From NCBI RefSeq assembly GCF_030503635.1, contig NZ_CP129965.1, positions 1,798,001-1,862,000 on the forward strand: a stretch of DNA of 64,000 bases. Direction: 5' to 3'. Positions 13,511 to 21,754 of this stretch are shown here, one piece after another. This stretch comes from Corynebacterium sp. P3-F1 (GTDB lineage: Bacteria; Actinomycetota; Actinomycetes; Mycobacteriales; Mycobacteriaceae). The translations under genes were made by a program, and so were the position numbers. The notes beneath the pieces are model-generated. The model searched no databases and was not told where the DNA came from. It saw nothing but the letters and a program-made list of their open reading frames with translations. Position 1 is the first letter of the stretch, and each line of letters begins with the position of its first letter.

Positions 13511-13556
13511 ACGGCGCCCCTTGAAGGAATAGAATCCTCAAGGTGGCGCCGTTTTT
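13511..13556 (+). terminator. rRNA operon intrinsic terminator
   Basis: ACGGCGCC-CCTTGA-GGA at 13511-13527 pairs with TCC-TCAAGG-TGGCGCCGT (13535-13551), followed by TTTTTGT. Long GC-rich stem with a U tract. Confidence 0.9.
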
Positions 13557-13595
13557 GTGTGCGCTTAAGCCCCGTCCTCAGGAGTCTGTTTACAA

Positions 13596-14390
13596 ATGAG
13601 TGTTTTATCCGGTCTGCTGCTGTTCGCCATGGGCATCCTAGCCGGCATCATTAATTCAGCCGTTGGCTCTGGTTCACTGCTGACTTTGCCGGTGCTTCTT
13701 GCTATGGGTGTTCCGCCCGGGGTGGCTGTGCGCACAAACACGATTGGCATGATGTTCGGGTCTTTTGGTTCCGCTTACGGCTTCCGGGAGGAGACCAAGC
13801 GGGAGATGTCGTACCTTGGGCCTTTGATCACCGCTACTGTGATCGGTGCGGCGGCTGGATCTCTGTTTCTTCTAATTACGCCTTCCTCAGCGCTGGATTG
13901 GGTGATTCCCATCTTGATTGTCGTCGCGCTAATTTTGGTCATTTTTCAACAGCGTTTTGTCGAGGCGTTTTCTAAGAATCAAGTGGTGAAGGCCGAGGGG
14001 AGTAACGGAACTGTGGGGGCGCCCTACAAGCGGCCTGGGCTCGTTGGCGCCATGGGCTTGGCGTCGATGTACGGCGGGTTCTTTACAGCTGCCCAGGGCG
14101 TGCTGTACATGGCGATTATGGGCGTTGGTACCGGTCACCCCTTCAAGGATGTGAATCCGGTAAAGAACTTTTTGTCCATGATCGTGAATAGCGTGGCAGC
14201 TTTGGTCTACCTGATCGCGTTCCTTTTCTTCGGGGCGGAGGTGCTGTGGATCGGGGTTGCTGTTCTCGCCGTGGGCAGTTTGCTCGGCGGTCTTGTCGGA
14301 GCGCGCATTGCCAAGCGGTTGTCTAACACGTTTCTCAAGGGGCTCATTGTGGTTGTTGCCTTGTCCGCGCTCGTGCGTCAACTGATGTAG
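13596..14390 (+). CDS. TSUP (TauE/SafE) family membrane permease
   Basis: 264 residues and about eight hydrophobic helices arranged as two related halves, each opening with a GxxxGxxxxxxG-S/G pattern (GILAGIINSAVGSGSLLTLPVLLAMGVPP and GLASMYGGFFTAAQGVLYMAIM). The family exports or imports sulfite, sulfoacetate or other small anions; the substrate is not predictable here. The ATG at 13596 is preceded by CAGGAG at about -15, rather far. Transcribed alone, after the rRNA terminator and convergent with the phosphatase gene. Confidence 0.88.
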   Translation: MSVLSGLLLFAMGILAGIINSAVGSGSLLTLPVLLAMGVPPGVAVRTNTIGMMFGSFGSAYGFREETKREMSYLGPLITATVIGAAAGSLFLLITPSSALDWVIPILIVVALILVIFQQRFVEAFSKNQVVKAEGSNGTVGAPYKRPGLVGAMGLASMYGGFFTAAQGVLYMAIMGVGTGHPFKDVNPVKNFLSMIVNSVAALVYLIAFLFFGAEVLWIGVAVLAVGSLLGGLVGARIAKRLSNTFLKGLIVVVALSALVRQLM

Positions 14391-14413
14391 CAGGATTTGC
14401 AAAAGCATGGAAG

Positions 14414-14442
14414 AAGCCGGGACTCATCAGTCCCGGCTTTAT
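14414..14442. terminator. Bidirectional terminator between convergent genes
   Basis: AAGCCGGGACT (14414-14424) and AGTCCCGGCTT (14429-14439) form a perfect 11-bp stem with a 4-base loop. It has T-rich flank downstream on the + strand and A-rich flank upstream, so it can serve both the TSUP and the phosphatase genes. Confidence 0.8.
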
Positions 14443-14457
14443 TGATTGGGGGAGGTA

Positions 14458-16284
14458 CTATTTCTTCACAATGCCGTAGGAGTTGTAGAGTTCAACCTCG
14501 CGCTCTTCACCCTTGTGCAGATCGCCCTTCACCTTGTAGAAGTCGATCTTGAAGGTGTCGTCGGTGACCGTGTAGACCGCGAAACACTGGACCGTGGACT
14601 GGCGGTAGTTCTCGTGCTTGTGGTCGAACTTGGGGGAGTCAGCCGGCTGTTCGGCGATGTCGTACAGAGAGTTCCAGTAGTCGACGTCTTCTTCAGTCAT
14701 CCAGTCGAGCTTGGGACGGACCTTGTGGACGTGGTCGGCACCTTTCTTGTAAATGGCGTCGTATGCCTTCGTACCGGAGGTGTTCGGGATGATGTAGGTG
14801 ACGCCTTTGGGGTTGACGTGGTGCTCAACACCGTCGATGGTCTCCTTCTCGGTGTCTTCGACCTCGCCGTAGGAGAAGCTGTCGGGGGTGTAGACCAAAG
14901 ACTTGGTGCGAGTCAGGTTGTGGTCGTGGCCTTGGAGAACGACGTCGACTCCGAGTTCGTCGGCGATTTTGACGAATTCCTCGCGGGTGACTTGAACGTC
15001 CTCGTCCTGGAGCGCGTGGTAGGAGGCTGAGTACACCGGCTTGTGGTAGGTCAGCACGATCCACTTGGTGCCGGCTTCACGTGCCTTGGTGATGTCTTGC
15101 TTAGCCCACTCCATCTGCTTTTTGCCGATGGCACCGCCGTCTGGGTTGTCTTCGGATTCCTTGTTGTCGTTCGTGTTCAGAACGACGAAGTGGACGCCAG
15201 AGTGGTCGTAGGAGTAGTAGGAGCCGCCGTCGATCGCGCCGTCGGTGACCGGTACGTTGGTGTGCTCGTTGAATGCGGTGAGGTCCTTGCCGTCCTCCCA
15301 GTCGAGGTTGTACTCGTCGTGGTTGCCTGGAGTGTAGGCGTGCGGAAGGTGGATGTTCGCCTTGCGGGACATGTTGAGGTTGTCGACCCACTCGTCTTCG
15401 ACTGCCGCGGTTTCTACGAAGTCGCCGGTGTGGACGGCGAAGGCGGCATCTGGAGCGACTTCCATGGCCTTCTCGAGAGTGTTGGCGCCGTAGGCTGCCT
15501 CGTTGTTCACGTTGGCGTTCCAGTAAGCGTTCTGAGTGTCGGTGTAGTGGATGAACTTCACTTCGCCGGAGTTCGGGTCAGAGGTGGTGAAGCTGCCGGT
15601 TTCGGAGAAGCCTTCGGACTCGGAACCGACCTGGAAGTAGTATTTCTTGCCCGGCTGGAGGCCGGTGGCTTTGCTCTTGTTGCTGTTTTCTTTCACGTCG
15701 ATGAGCTCAAGGAAACCTAATTCCGAACCGTCGGAGGTCCACTTGGTATTTTCGCGGGTGATCTGCTCATCGGTGAAGTAGCCCTTGATCTCCTTAGGCT
15801 TGCCTGCATCATCGACGATGAACTTGTCGTCCTCGTCTGTGTCGGCGGCGGCGTAGATGTAGTAGCCGTCTTTGTCGCGCTCAGCGTAGCGGTTGGTTAC
15901 CTCGGTGGTCTCCGCGGGGAATTCCATGGCTCCAGACATGTCTTCCTGCTCAGAGACGCGCAACATGGAGTCGTCGAGGTCGTCCTTGGTGTACCAGTTA
16001 AAGGCCATCTCGGTGGACGGGTCCTCCGTGATGTTCATGGCGATGCGGTCGGGCTTGTTATCGACCGTGACCTCGGCGACTTCGGGCTTTTGGTCCTGGA
16101 GTTCGATCAGGTCGAGGCCGTTTTTTTCGCCGTAGACCGGGTCGACTTCTTTCGCTTCTGTCTGGGTGTTTGTGGTGGTGGCGGTGTCCTCCACTGTCTG
16201 TTGGTTAGTGGAGCAAGCGGTGAGGACAACCGTAGAACCGGTCAAAACGGCAAGGAGCTTGAAAGTTGTTGATTTGGAGCGCAC
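14458..16284 (-). CDS. Secreted purple-acid-phosphatase-like metallophosphoesterase lipoprotein
   Basis: 608 residues from a GTG start. The signal peptide ends in lipobox LTAC (Cys24). Residues about 60-215 form the fibronectin-like N-terminal domain of purple acid phosphatases. The calcineurin-like domain then shows YTDTQN, HTGDFVE, TPGNHDEYN, LTYHKPVY and GHDHNLTR, covering the metal-ligand blocks. The first block reads TDTQ rather than the usual D-x-H/D-x-Q-x-Y form but keeps the aspartate. Expected to release phosphate from external organic phosphates, tethered to the cell surface. No phosphate-regulator box was recognised upstream. Confidence 0.88.
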   Translation of the reverse strand: MRSKSTTFKLLAVLTGSTVVLTACSTNQQTVEDTATTTNTQTEAKEVDPVYGEKNGLDLIELQDQKPEVAEVTVDNKPDRIAMNITEDPSTEMAFNWYTKDDLDDSMLRVSEQEDMSGAMEFPAETTEVTNRYAERDKDGYYIYAAADTDEDDKFIVDDAGKPKEIKGYFTDEQITRENTKWTSDGSELGFLELIDVKENSNKSKATGLQPGKKYYFQVGSESEGFSETGSFTTSDPNSGEVKFIHYTDTQNAYWNANVNNEAAYGANTLEKAMEVAPDAAFAVHTGDFVETAAVEDEWVDNLNMSRKANIHLPHAYTPGNHDEYNLDWEDGKDLTAFNEHTNVPVTDGAIDGGSYYSYDHSGVHFVVLNTNDNKESEDNPDGGAIGKKQMEWAKQDITKAREAGTKWIVLTYHKPVYSASYHALQDEDVQVTREEFVKIADELGVDVVLQGHDHNLTRTKSLVYTPDSFSYGEVEDTEKETIDGVEHHVNPKGVTYIIPNTSGTKAYDAIYKKGADHVHKVRPKLDWMTEEDVDYWNSLYDIAEQPADSPKFDHKHENYRQSTVQCFAVYTVTDDTFKIDFYKVKGDLHKGEEREVELYNSYGIVKK

Positions 16285-16392
16285 GGTGAAAACCCTTCGG
16301 CAGTGTTTGATACTGTCGCCCCCAGTGTGCCGTATGCGGGTTAACTGGCAGTTTCCTAATTCTAACCTTGGGGTAAAGGTGGGGTTCGTTTT

Positions 16393-17043
16393 TCAATCGA
16401 GGGGGAGAAGGTTCATCGGGGTGGCTTTGACATCGTCAAGCTTTGCCCGCGCCTTGTTCAGCTTGTGCCACTGCTCCTGGGGGATCGCCGCGCGGGCTTC
16501 TTTGACCACGTCTTCGTCGGGCGTGGCCCACGCGATGGGCATCGGCGTGACTTCCTGCCAGTGGTCTTTGTCGCGCGTGGTGCGGCGGCCGCCGACTGCG
16601 ACGGAGGGGACCTTCATGCCCGACTTCGGGTCGTCGACGCCGGGGATGGACGAGACGGTGCGCAACGCTGCCGCGTACTTCGGCGGGAGGGTCTCGTCTA
16701 CGTTGATGTTCACCAAGGCCATCAGCACCATGTCGCGGGGGTTGACCTCGGCGATAACTGCCGGCGCGAGGGGGTAGCGGTCGTAGAGTTCTTGCGCCCC
16801 ACCAACCGAACGGGGAACCATGAGGCCGACGATGAGCATTACAATTCCGAAGGGGATAAGCCCGATCACTCCGAACCAACCCCATGCGGAATTGTCCGGT
16901 GTCAGCGTCCACAGCAACACTGCGGCGACAACGCAGATGACGAACAAGCTGATGCCGGAGATGGTCACTTTGCGCGTGTCGCGCAGCATCTCGTTGTGCT
17001 TTTTGGCGAATTCCTCGTCGACGTCGAAATGAAAGCGGTTCAT
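16393..17043 (-). CDS. Corynebacterial membrane protein of unknown function (DUF3239-like)
   Basis: 216 residues. A charged N-terminus (FDVDEEFAKKHNEMLRDTRK) is followed by two membrane helices at about 29-46 and 53-72. A cytosolic domain with VPRSVGGAQELYDRYPLAPAVIAEVNPRDMVLMALVNINVD and a basic C-terminus completes it. I associate this pattern with the DUF3239 family restricted to Corynebacteriales, from memory. It lies 11 bases downstream of the XPB helicase gene on the same strand and may be co-transcribed. No function can be given. Confidence 0.7.
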   Translation of the reverse strand: MNRFHFDVDEEFAKKHNEMLRDTRKVTISGISLFVICVVAAVLLWTLTPDNSAWGWFGVIGLIPFGIVMLIVGLMVPRSVGGAQELYDRYPLAPAVIAEVNPRDMVLMALVNINVDETLPPKYAAALRTVSSIPGVDDPKSGMKVPSVAVGGRRTTRDKDHWQEVTPMPIAWATPDEDVVKEARAAIPQEQWHKLNKARAKLDDVKATPMNLLPLD

Positions 17044-17054
17044 AGGCTCCCAGT

Positions 17055-18710
17055 TTAAAGGTCGGAGGCGTCCACGAGACGGTAGGCGTAGCCCTGCTCA
17101 GCGAGGAAGCGCTGGCGGTGCTGGGCGTATTCAGCATCGAGGGTGTCGCGTGCGACGATGGTGTAGAACAGGGCTTCCGCACCGTCGGCTTTGGGGCGCA
17201 GCAGCCGTCCGAGGCGTTGCGCTTCCTCCTGGCGTGAGCCGAATGTGCCGGAGACCTGGATACCCACGGCGGCCTCGGGTAGGTCGATGGAGAAATTGGC
17301 CACCTTCGACACCACGAGGGTCTGGATGCCGCCGTTGCGGAACGCCTCAAAGGTGGCTTCGCGCTTCTTGGTGGAGGTTGTGCCGTCGACAAGCGGGGCA
17401 CCGGTGCGCGCGGCGATGTCTTCGAGCTGCTCGATGAATGCGCCGATGATCAAGGTTTGCTGCCCCGCGTGTCGCGCAAGAAGCTTATCGACGACCGCCA
17501 GCTTCCCCTCGCTGCACGCCGCGATACGGTACCGTTCCCGGGTTTCAGCGGTGGCGTACAACATGCGTTCGTCCTCGCTGAGCGTGGTGCGGACTTCGAC
17601 GCATTCGGCGGTGGCGATGTAGCCGGCCGTTTCGAGCTCTTTCCACGGGGCGTCGTAACGCTTGGGGCCGATCAAGGAGAACACATCGTCCTCCCGGCCG
17701 TCTTCGCGCACGAGGGTGGCGGTGAGGCCGAGGCGGCGGCGCGACTGGAGGTCGGCGGCCATCCGGAACACGGGGGCGGGCAACAGGTGCACCTCGTCGT
17801 AGATGATCAGGCCCCAGTCGCGGGAGTCGAAGAGCTCGAGGGCTTTGTATTCGCCTTTCGTCTTGCGGGTGACCACTTGGTAGGTGGCGATGGTGACGGG
17901 GCGGATCTCTTTGCGCTCGCCGGAGTATTCGCCGATCTCGTTGGGCGTGAGCGTTGTGCGCCGCAACAGCTCGTCGCGCCACTGGCGGCCGGCCACGGTG
18001 TTGGTGACCAGGATGAGCGTGGTGGTCTGCGCCTGGGCCATGGAGGCCGCGCCGACGATGGTCTTGCCTGCACCGCAGGGAAGAACGACGACACCGGAGC
18101 CGCCCTCCCAGAAGGACTCGGTGGCGTACTGCTGGTAATCACGGAGATCCCATGCGTTTTCCTGATCCGAACCGGTGGTCAGCTGGATCGGGTGGGACTC
18201 GCCGTCGACGTAGCCGGCGCGGTCGTCGACCGGCCAGCCGAGCTTGGTCAATTCCTGCTTGATCCGGCCGCGTTCGGAGGGGTGGACGGGGGCGGTGGTG
18301 GCGTCGATAAGCGCGCCCACCATGGGCTGAATCTTCTTGTTGCGGGTGATCTCGGTGAGGATCGCGGCGTCATCTGCTTCGAGGATGAGGCCGTGAGCCG
18401 GGTGCTTGAGTAGGCGGACGCGGCCGTAGCGCGCCATGGTCTCGGCGACGTCGATGAGCAGCGCCTGTGGGACAGGGAAGCGGGAGTACTTCTCGAGCAC
18501 GTCGACTGCTTGCTCCGCGTCGAAGCCGGCTGCCCGCGCGTTCCAGAGCGCCAGAGGCGTGATGCGGTAGGTGTGCACGTGTTCCGGGGCGCGTTCGAGT
18601 TCCGCGAATGGGGAGAGCGCCGCGCGTGCTTTGGCCGCCTCCGCGTGCGCGACGTCGAGGAGGACAGTCTTGTCCGATTGCACGATAAGCGGGCCGTCAC
18701 CTAAAGACAT
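17055..18710 (-). CDS. XPB-type 3'-5' DNA repair helicase
   Basis: 551 residues of bacterial XPB. An N-terminal domain (GDGPLIVQSDKTVLLDV) precedes the SF2 core: Walker A GAGKTIVGAA (LPCGAGKT), DEVH box (IYDEVHLLPAP), motif III GLTATLVREDGREDD, and motif VI QRLGRLLRPK. It unwinds DNA in repair; mycobacterial XPB (Rv0861c) is the known relative. I start at 18710 (MSLGDGP), where homologues begin; the frame is open 93 bases further up. A perfect inverted repeat overlaps this start codon. The interacting helicase-associated protein lies 6 kb away rather than next door. Confidence 0.93.
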   Translation of the reverse strand: MSLGDGPLIVQSDKTVLLDVAHAEAAKARAALSPFAELERAPEHVHTYRITPLALWNARAAGFDAEQAVDVLEKYSRFPVPQALLIDVAETMARYGRVRLLKHPAHGLILEADDAAILTEITRNKKIQPMVGALIDATTAPVHPSERGRIKQELTKLGWPVDDRAGYVDGESHPIQLTTGSDQENAWDLRDYQQYATESFWEGGSGVVVLPCGAGKTIVGAASMAQAQTTTLILVTNTVAGRQWRDELLRRTTLTPNEIGEYSGERKEIRPVTIATYQVVTRKTKGEYKALELFDSRDWGLIIYDEVHLLPAPVFRMAADLQSRRRLGLTATLVREDGREDDVFSLIGPKRYDAPWKELETAGYIATAECVEVRTTLSEDERMLYATAETRERYRIAACSEGKLAVVDKLLARHAGQQTLIIGAFIEQLEDIAARTGAPLVDGTTSTKKREATFEAFRNGGIQTLVVSKVANFSIDLPEAAVGIQVSGTFGSRQEEAQRLGRLLRPKADGAEALFYTIVARDTLDAEYAQHRQRFLAEQGYAYRLVDASDL

Positions 18711-18730
18711 AGGGGCAATTATGCCCCTAT
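18709..18730. repeat. Perfect 9-bp inverted repeat at the XPB start codon
   Basis: ATAGGGGCA-ATTA-TGCCCCTAT includes the first two bases of the helicase ATG. As RNA it would fold into a stable hairpin reaching the initiation codon; as DNA it is a symmetric protein-binding site candidate. No T-tract follows, so it is not a terminator for the opposite direction. Confidence 0.75.
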
Positions 18731-18842
18731 GGGTGGGGCGGCAGGCGGGCTGGTGAACGATTCGACATGTTGAGGCGAAGAATCCGGCAAAAGCCCAGGT
18801 CACTAAATGCTGGATGCCAAATCGTTCACCAGGCGCAGGCAG

Positions 18843-20042
18843 CTACTTCTTGAAGGCCTCGGACCAGGTGCCCTTGCGGCCGTTGTTGAGGATCGTGCGG
18901 CGGTAGATGCGGGCGGTGACCCACACGACCAGCACGGTAGCCACCGCGGCGATGGCGAGTGAGCCGGCGAGTTGGATGCCGGTGAAGTCTCCCGCCGCGT
19001 AGGACAGGGGCGCAGCGAAGATCGAAATCGGCGGGATCCAGCTGGCCACCTGCATCCACATGGCATCGGTGCTCATCCAGCCGAACGCGGGAACATAAGC
19101 GCTGACCAGGATGAGCAGTAGCACGGGCATCTGGGTGGACTGCAGGTCCTCGGTGCGCTGCACCATCGCGCCGGCAGCTGCGTAGAGGCCCCCGAAGAAC
19201 ACCATGGCCAGCAGGTACGCGACGAGCATGACGGGGAGAATCGACCAGTCGATTGAGACATCCTCAATCAACCCGGTCACTTGCAACCCGATCACACCGG
19301 CGATGAGCAGGATTGCGGTGGAAACGAATCCGAAGACGAGGTTGCCCAGAATCTTGCCGGCGAGAAAGTCGATCGGGCGGACGGTGGACAGGATGAGTTC
19401 GACGACGCGGGAGGATTTCTCCTCGGTGACGCGGCTGCCCACCTGGGCGGCAAACATGATCACCATGAACACGATGACCATGATGAGGATGAAGACGGTG
19501 AGCAGGCGGATGAAGTCCTGCTCCGAAGCCTCGTCGTCCTTACCTTCGTCGAGGTCGCTGATGTTCACTGGGACAACGTCGATCTCAGGGCTGGCGGCCT
19601 TGAACTCCGCAGGTGTGACCCCGAGTTTCTCCAGCGCGGCGGACTGCGTGTAGGCCTCGGCGAGGGCATCGATCTTCTCGGTCACGTCGGTGTCGGGGAG
19701 TCCGTCGGAGATGACCTGCCACTCGTTGTTTTCCGCGATCAGCGCGGCGTCGACTTCGCCGTCGCGCACGAGGTTCTCCGCTTCCCCGCGGTCGGCTGCA
19801 TCGCGCGGTTCGAGGCCGGATCCGTCGAGTAATTGCTTGTCGACGTTCACCACAGCCACCGACTGTGCCTTTTCCTCCGGATCCTTGCTTGTCTGCCAGG
19901 AGGCGAAGCCGATGCCGCCGATGATGGCCAGCAGCATGATCAACAGAGTGATCACAACTGACTTTTTGCTGAACAGGATCTGGATCTCGCGTTTAGCGGT
20001 GGTGAGGATGGTGTGGAGAGGGGAATAGGTGCTCGTTTTCAT
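18843..20042 (-). CDS. ABC-2 type exporter permease (NatB-like)
   Basis: 399 residues. The first helix at about 29-50 is followed by an external domain of about 140 residues, then five C-terminal helices beginning FIRLLTVFILIMVIVFMVIMFAAQVGSRVTEEKSSRVVELILSTVRP. That RVTEEKSSRVVE block is diagnostic of the NatB/YhaP-like ABC-2 permease group. It works with the ATPase encoded immediately before it; its ATG overlaps the ATPase stop. The family moves sodium, drugs or peptides outwards; substrate unknown. Confidence 0.9.
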   Translation of the reverse strand: MKTSTYSPLHTILTTAKREIQILFSKKSVVITLLIMLLAIIGGIGFASWQTSKDPEEKAQSVAVVNVDKQLLDGSGLEPRDAADRGEAENLVRDGEVDAALIAENNEWQVISDGLPDTDVTEKIDALAEAYTQSAALEKLGVTPAEFKAASPEIDVVPVNISDLDEGKDDEASEQDFIRLLTVFILIMVIVFMVIMFAAQVGSRVTEEKSSRVVELILSTVRPIDFLAGKILGNLVFGFVSTAILLIAGVIGLQVTGLIEDVSIDWSILPVMLVAYLLAMVFFGGLYAAAGAMVQRTEDLQSTQMPVLLLILVSAYVPAFGWMSTDAMWMQVASWIPPISIFAAPLSYAAGDFTGIQLAGSLAIAAVATVLVVWVTARIYRRTILNNGRKGTWSEAFKK

Positions 20043-20920
20043 TACTTCACAACCTCCTTGAACAGGTCAGTCAGGTCGGGGACCACACGGGTGAATTCGT
20101 GCACGTCGCCGGCGGCGAGGGCGGAGCGCAGGATGCGCTGGTCGTCGCCGGCGGAGGTGGTTTCGAGGATGACGTGGGTGGGGGATTCGTCGATAAGCGT
20201 CGTGCCCTCCGGAAACCAGCCGCGGGCGGTGGTTCCCACGCGGAAGCGGACGGGGCCGTTTGTGCGCAGCTCATTGACGGTTCCTTCGGCGACCATGCGG
20301 CCGCGGGTGACAATGCCGACGCGGTCGCACAGGCGCTGGACGAGGTCGAGCTGGTGGGAGGAGAAGATTACGGGGACGCCGCGACGCGCGCGGTCGGTGA
20401 GCATGGTGCTCATGACGTCCACTGCGACGGGGTCGAGGCCGGAAAACGGCTCGTCGAGAATGAGAATGTCGGGGTCATGAATGAGGCTTGCGGCGAGCTG
20501 GACGCGCTGCTGGTTGCCCAGGGAAAGATCGTCGAGCTTGTCGTTCGCGCGCTCCGCCAGACCGAGTTCGTCGAGCAGCTCGGTGCCGCGCAGCTTTGCG
20601 GCCGCGCCGTCCACGCCGTGGAGCTTCGCCAAAAAGACCAGCTGATCGAGGATCTTTTCCTTGCCGTAGAGGCCGCGTTCCTCGGGCATGTAGCCGATGC
20701 GGCGACGCGAGGCGTCGTCAAGCGGTGTGCCGTCGAGGAGCACCTCGCCGGAATCTGCCTCGAGCACGCCGAGCGCGATGCGCATGGTGGTGGACTTGCC
20801 GGCGCCGTTCGAGCCGACGAAGCCGTAGAGCTCGCCGTCGCCGACGGTGAAGCTCATGCCGTCGAGAGCTTGCGTCTCACCGAAATATTTGTGCAGGCCT
20901 CTGATGTCAAGAGTGGTCAT
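20042..20920 (-). CDS. ABC exporter ATP-binding protein (NatA-like)
   Basis: 292 residues from the ATG at 20920 (MTTLDIRGLHKYFGE). The frame stays open upstream into the preceding gene, but the RBS AGGA(CTG) and homology put the start here. Walker A GSNGAGKST, signature LSLGNQQRVQLAASL, Walker B ILILDEPFSGLD, switch histidine FSSHQLDLVQ. The C-terminal regulatory domain of about 80 residues (VRFRVGTTARGW) is typical of NatA/YhaQ. Partner of the ABC-2 permease; gap of 2 bases from the upstream gene. Confidence 0.92.
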   Translation of the reverse strand: MTTLDIRGLHKYFGETQALDGMSFTVGDGELYGFVGSNGAGKSTTMRIALGVLEADSGEVLLDGTPLDDASRRRIGYMPEERGLYGKEKILDQLVFLAKLHGVDGAAAKLRGTELLDELGLAERANDKLDDLSLGNQQRVQLAASLIHDPDILILDEPFSGLDPVAVDVMSTMLTDRARRGVPVIFSSHQLDLVQRLCDRVGIVTRGRMVAEGTVNELRTNGPVRFRVGTTARGWFPEGTTLIDESPTHVILETTSAGDDQRILRSALAAGDVHEFTRVVPDLTDLFKEVVK

Positions 20921-20922
20921 TT

Positions 20923-21414
20923 TCAGTCCTCCTTGCGGTTGAAGGTGATGGCGTAGCCGATCATGGGCAGTGGGTAGACGAAGAGGAAAGTGAACAACAT
21001 GAAGTAGCCCGCGGCCATGAGGGCAAGCGAACTGGGGGAGTCGCGAAGTGCGCCGAGCATCATAAAGGCGAAGCCGCCGATGCCGGTGAGCGCGGAGTAG
21101 GCCTTGAGCGCGCGCTTGCGCCACGTGTCCAAGACGTGGCGCTCGTACTCGTCAATCTGGTCGTCCGGGGCGGTGTCGACGTTGTCGTGCGCGCCCCGCA
21201 ACATGGACCAGCAGTACATGCTGATGAGCATGCCCGCGGTCAGCGGCACCAGAAACGGCCACTGGAGATCCGACGCGAGGCCGATGACAGTGCCCGCGAT
21301 CGCCACAGCAATGCCGGCGAAGAACACGACAATCAACCAGCGGGTATCGCGGGGATTACGGAAACGTTTGGCGTTCAGAGGGTCTTGAGCGCGGATGGAG
21401 TCGATGCGGTTCAT
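20923..21414 (-). CDS. Small four-helix membrane protein in an HTH/ABC-exporter operon
   Basis: 163 residues: cytosolic N-terminus (SIRAQDPLNAKRFRNPRD), helices at about 26-47 and 53-69, a hydrophilic loop (NVDTAPDDQIDEYERHVLDTWRKRA), then helices at about 104-124 and 128-152. I do not recognise a named family with certainty. The stop-start overlap with the regulator (ATGA) and 2-base gap to the ATPase show one operon. Small HTH, small membrane protein and ABC exporter is a recurrent actinobacterial/firmicute arrangement. Confidence 0.8.
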   Translation of the reverse strand: MNRIDSIRAQDPLNAKRFRNPRDTRWLIVVFFAGIAVAIAGTVIGLASDLQWPFLVPLTAGMLISMYCWSMLRGAHDNVDTAPDDQIDEYERHVLDTWRKRALKAYSALTGIGGFAFMMLGALRDSPSSLALMAAGYFMLFTFLFVYPLPMIGYAITFNRKED

Positions 21415-21668
21415 TCGCGGTACAGCTCCTTCGACATGGGGGCGAATTCGGTGCGGGAGAACACGGCCTCTACGGGGAGGTCGAACACATCGCAGATGCG
21501 GAAGGCCAGGTCGAGGCTGGGTGAGTGGTCGCCGCGTTCGAGAGCGCCGATGGTCTGCGGGTTCACGTCGATAAGCTCGGCGAGCTGGGCGCGCGACATG
21601 TCGCGTTCCGCCCGTAGGACTCGAACCCGGTTATGTATCGGGATCTTCGGTTGTTTGCGTTGTGACAC
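21411..21668 (-). CDS. Xre-family HTH transcriptional regulator (YozG-like)
   Basis: 85 residues from GTG 21668 (VSQRKQPKIP). A compact helix-turn-helix: IHNRVRVLRAERDMSRAQLAELIDVNPQTIGALERGDHSPSLDLAFRICDVFDLPVEAVF, the signature of the short Xre regulators that sit ahead of ABC-2 exporters. A TTG 36 bases upstream would add 12 residues, but that stretch contains the palindrome likely to be its own operator, so I prefer the GTG. It heads the operon with the membrane protein and NatA/NatB-like exporter, presumably controlling it and possibly the divergent dehydrogenase. Confidence 0.88.
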   Translation of the reverse strand: MSQRKQPKIPIHNRVRVLRAERDMSRAQLAELIDVNPQTIGALERGDHSPSLDLAFRICDVFDLPVEAVFSRTEFAPMSKELYRE

Positions 21669-21677
21669 ACAAGCAAG

Positions 21678-21695
21678 TGTTGTGTAAATACAACA
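21678..21695. promoter_or_regulatory. Palindromic operator candidate for the HTH regulator
   Basis: TGTTGT-GTAAAT-ACAACA, a perfect 6+6 palindrome 10 bases upstream of the preferred GTG of the regulator and 60 bases from the divergent dehydrogenase ATG. Its position suggests autoregulation. Confidence 0.55.
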
Positions 21696-21754
21696 AAATG
21701 TCAACCGTTTGGACGAAAAAATGCGCGGCGGCTCGATGGAGATAGCATGAGATT

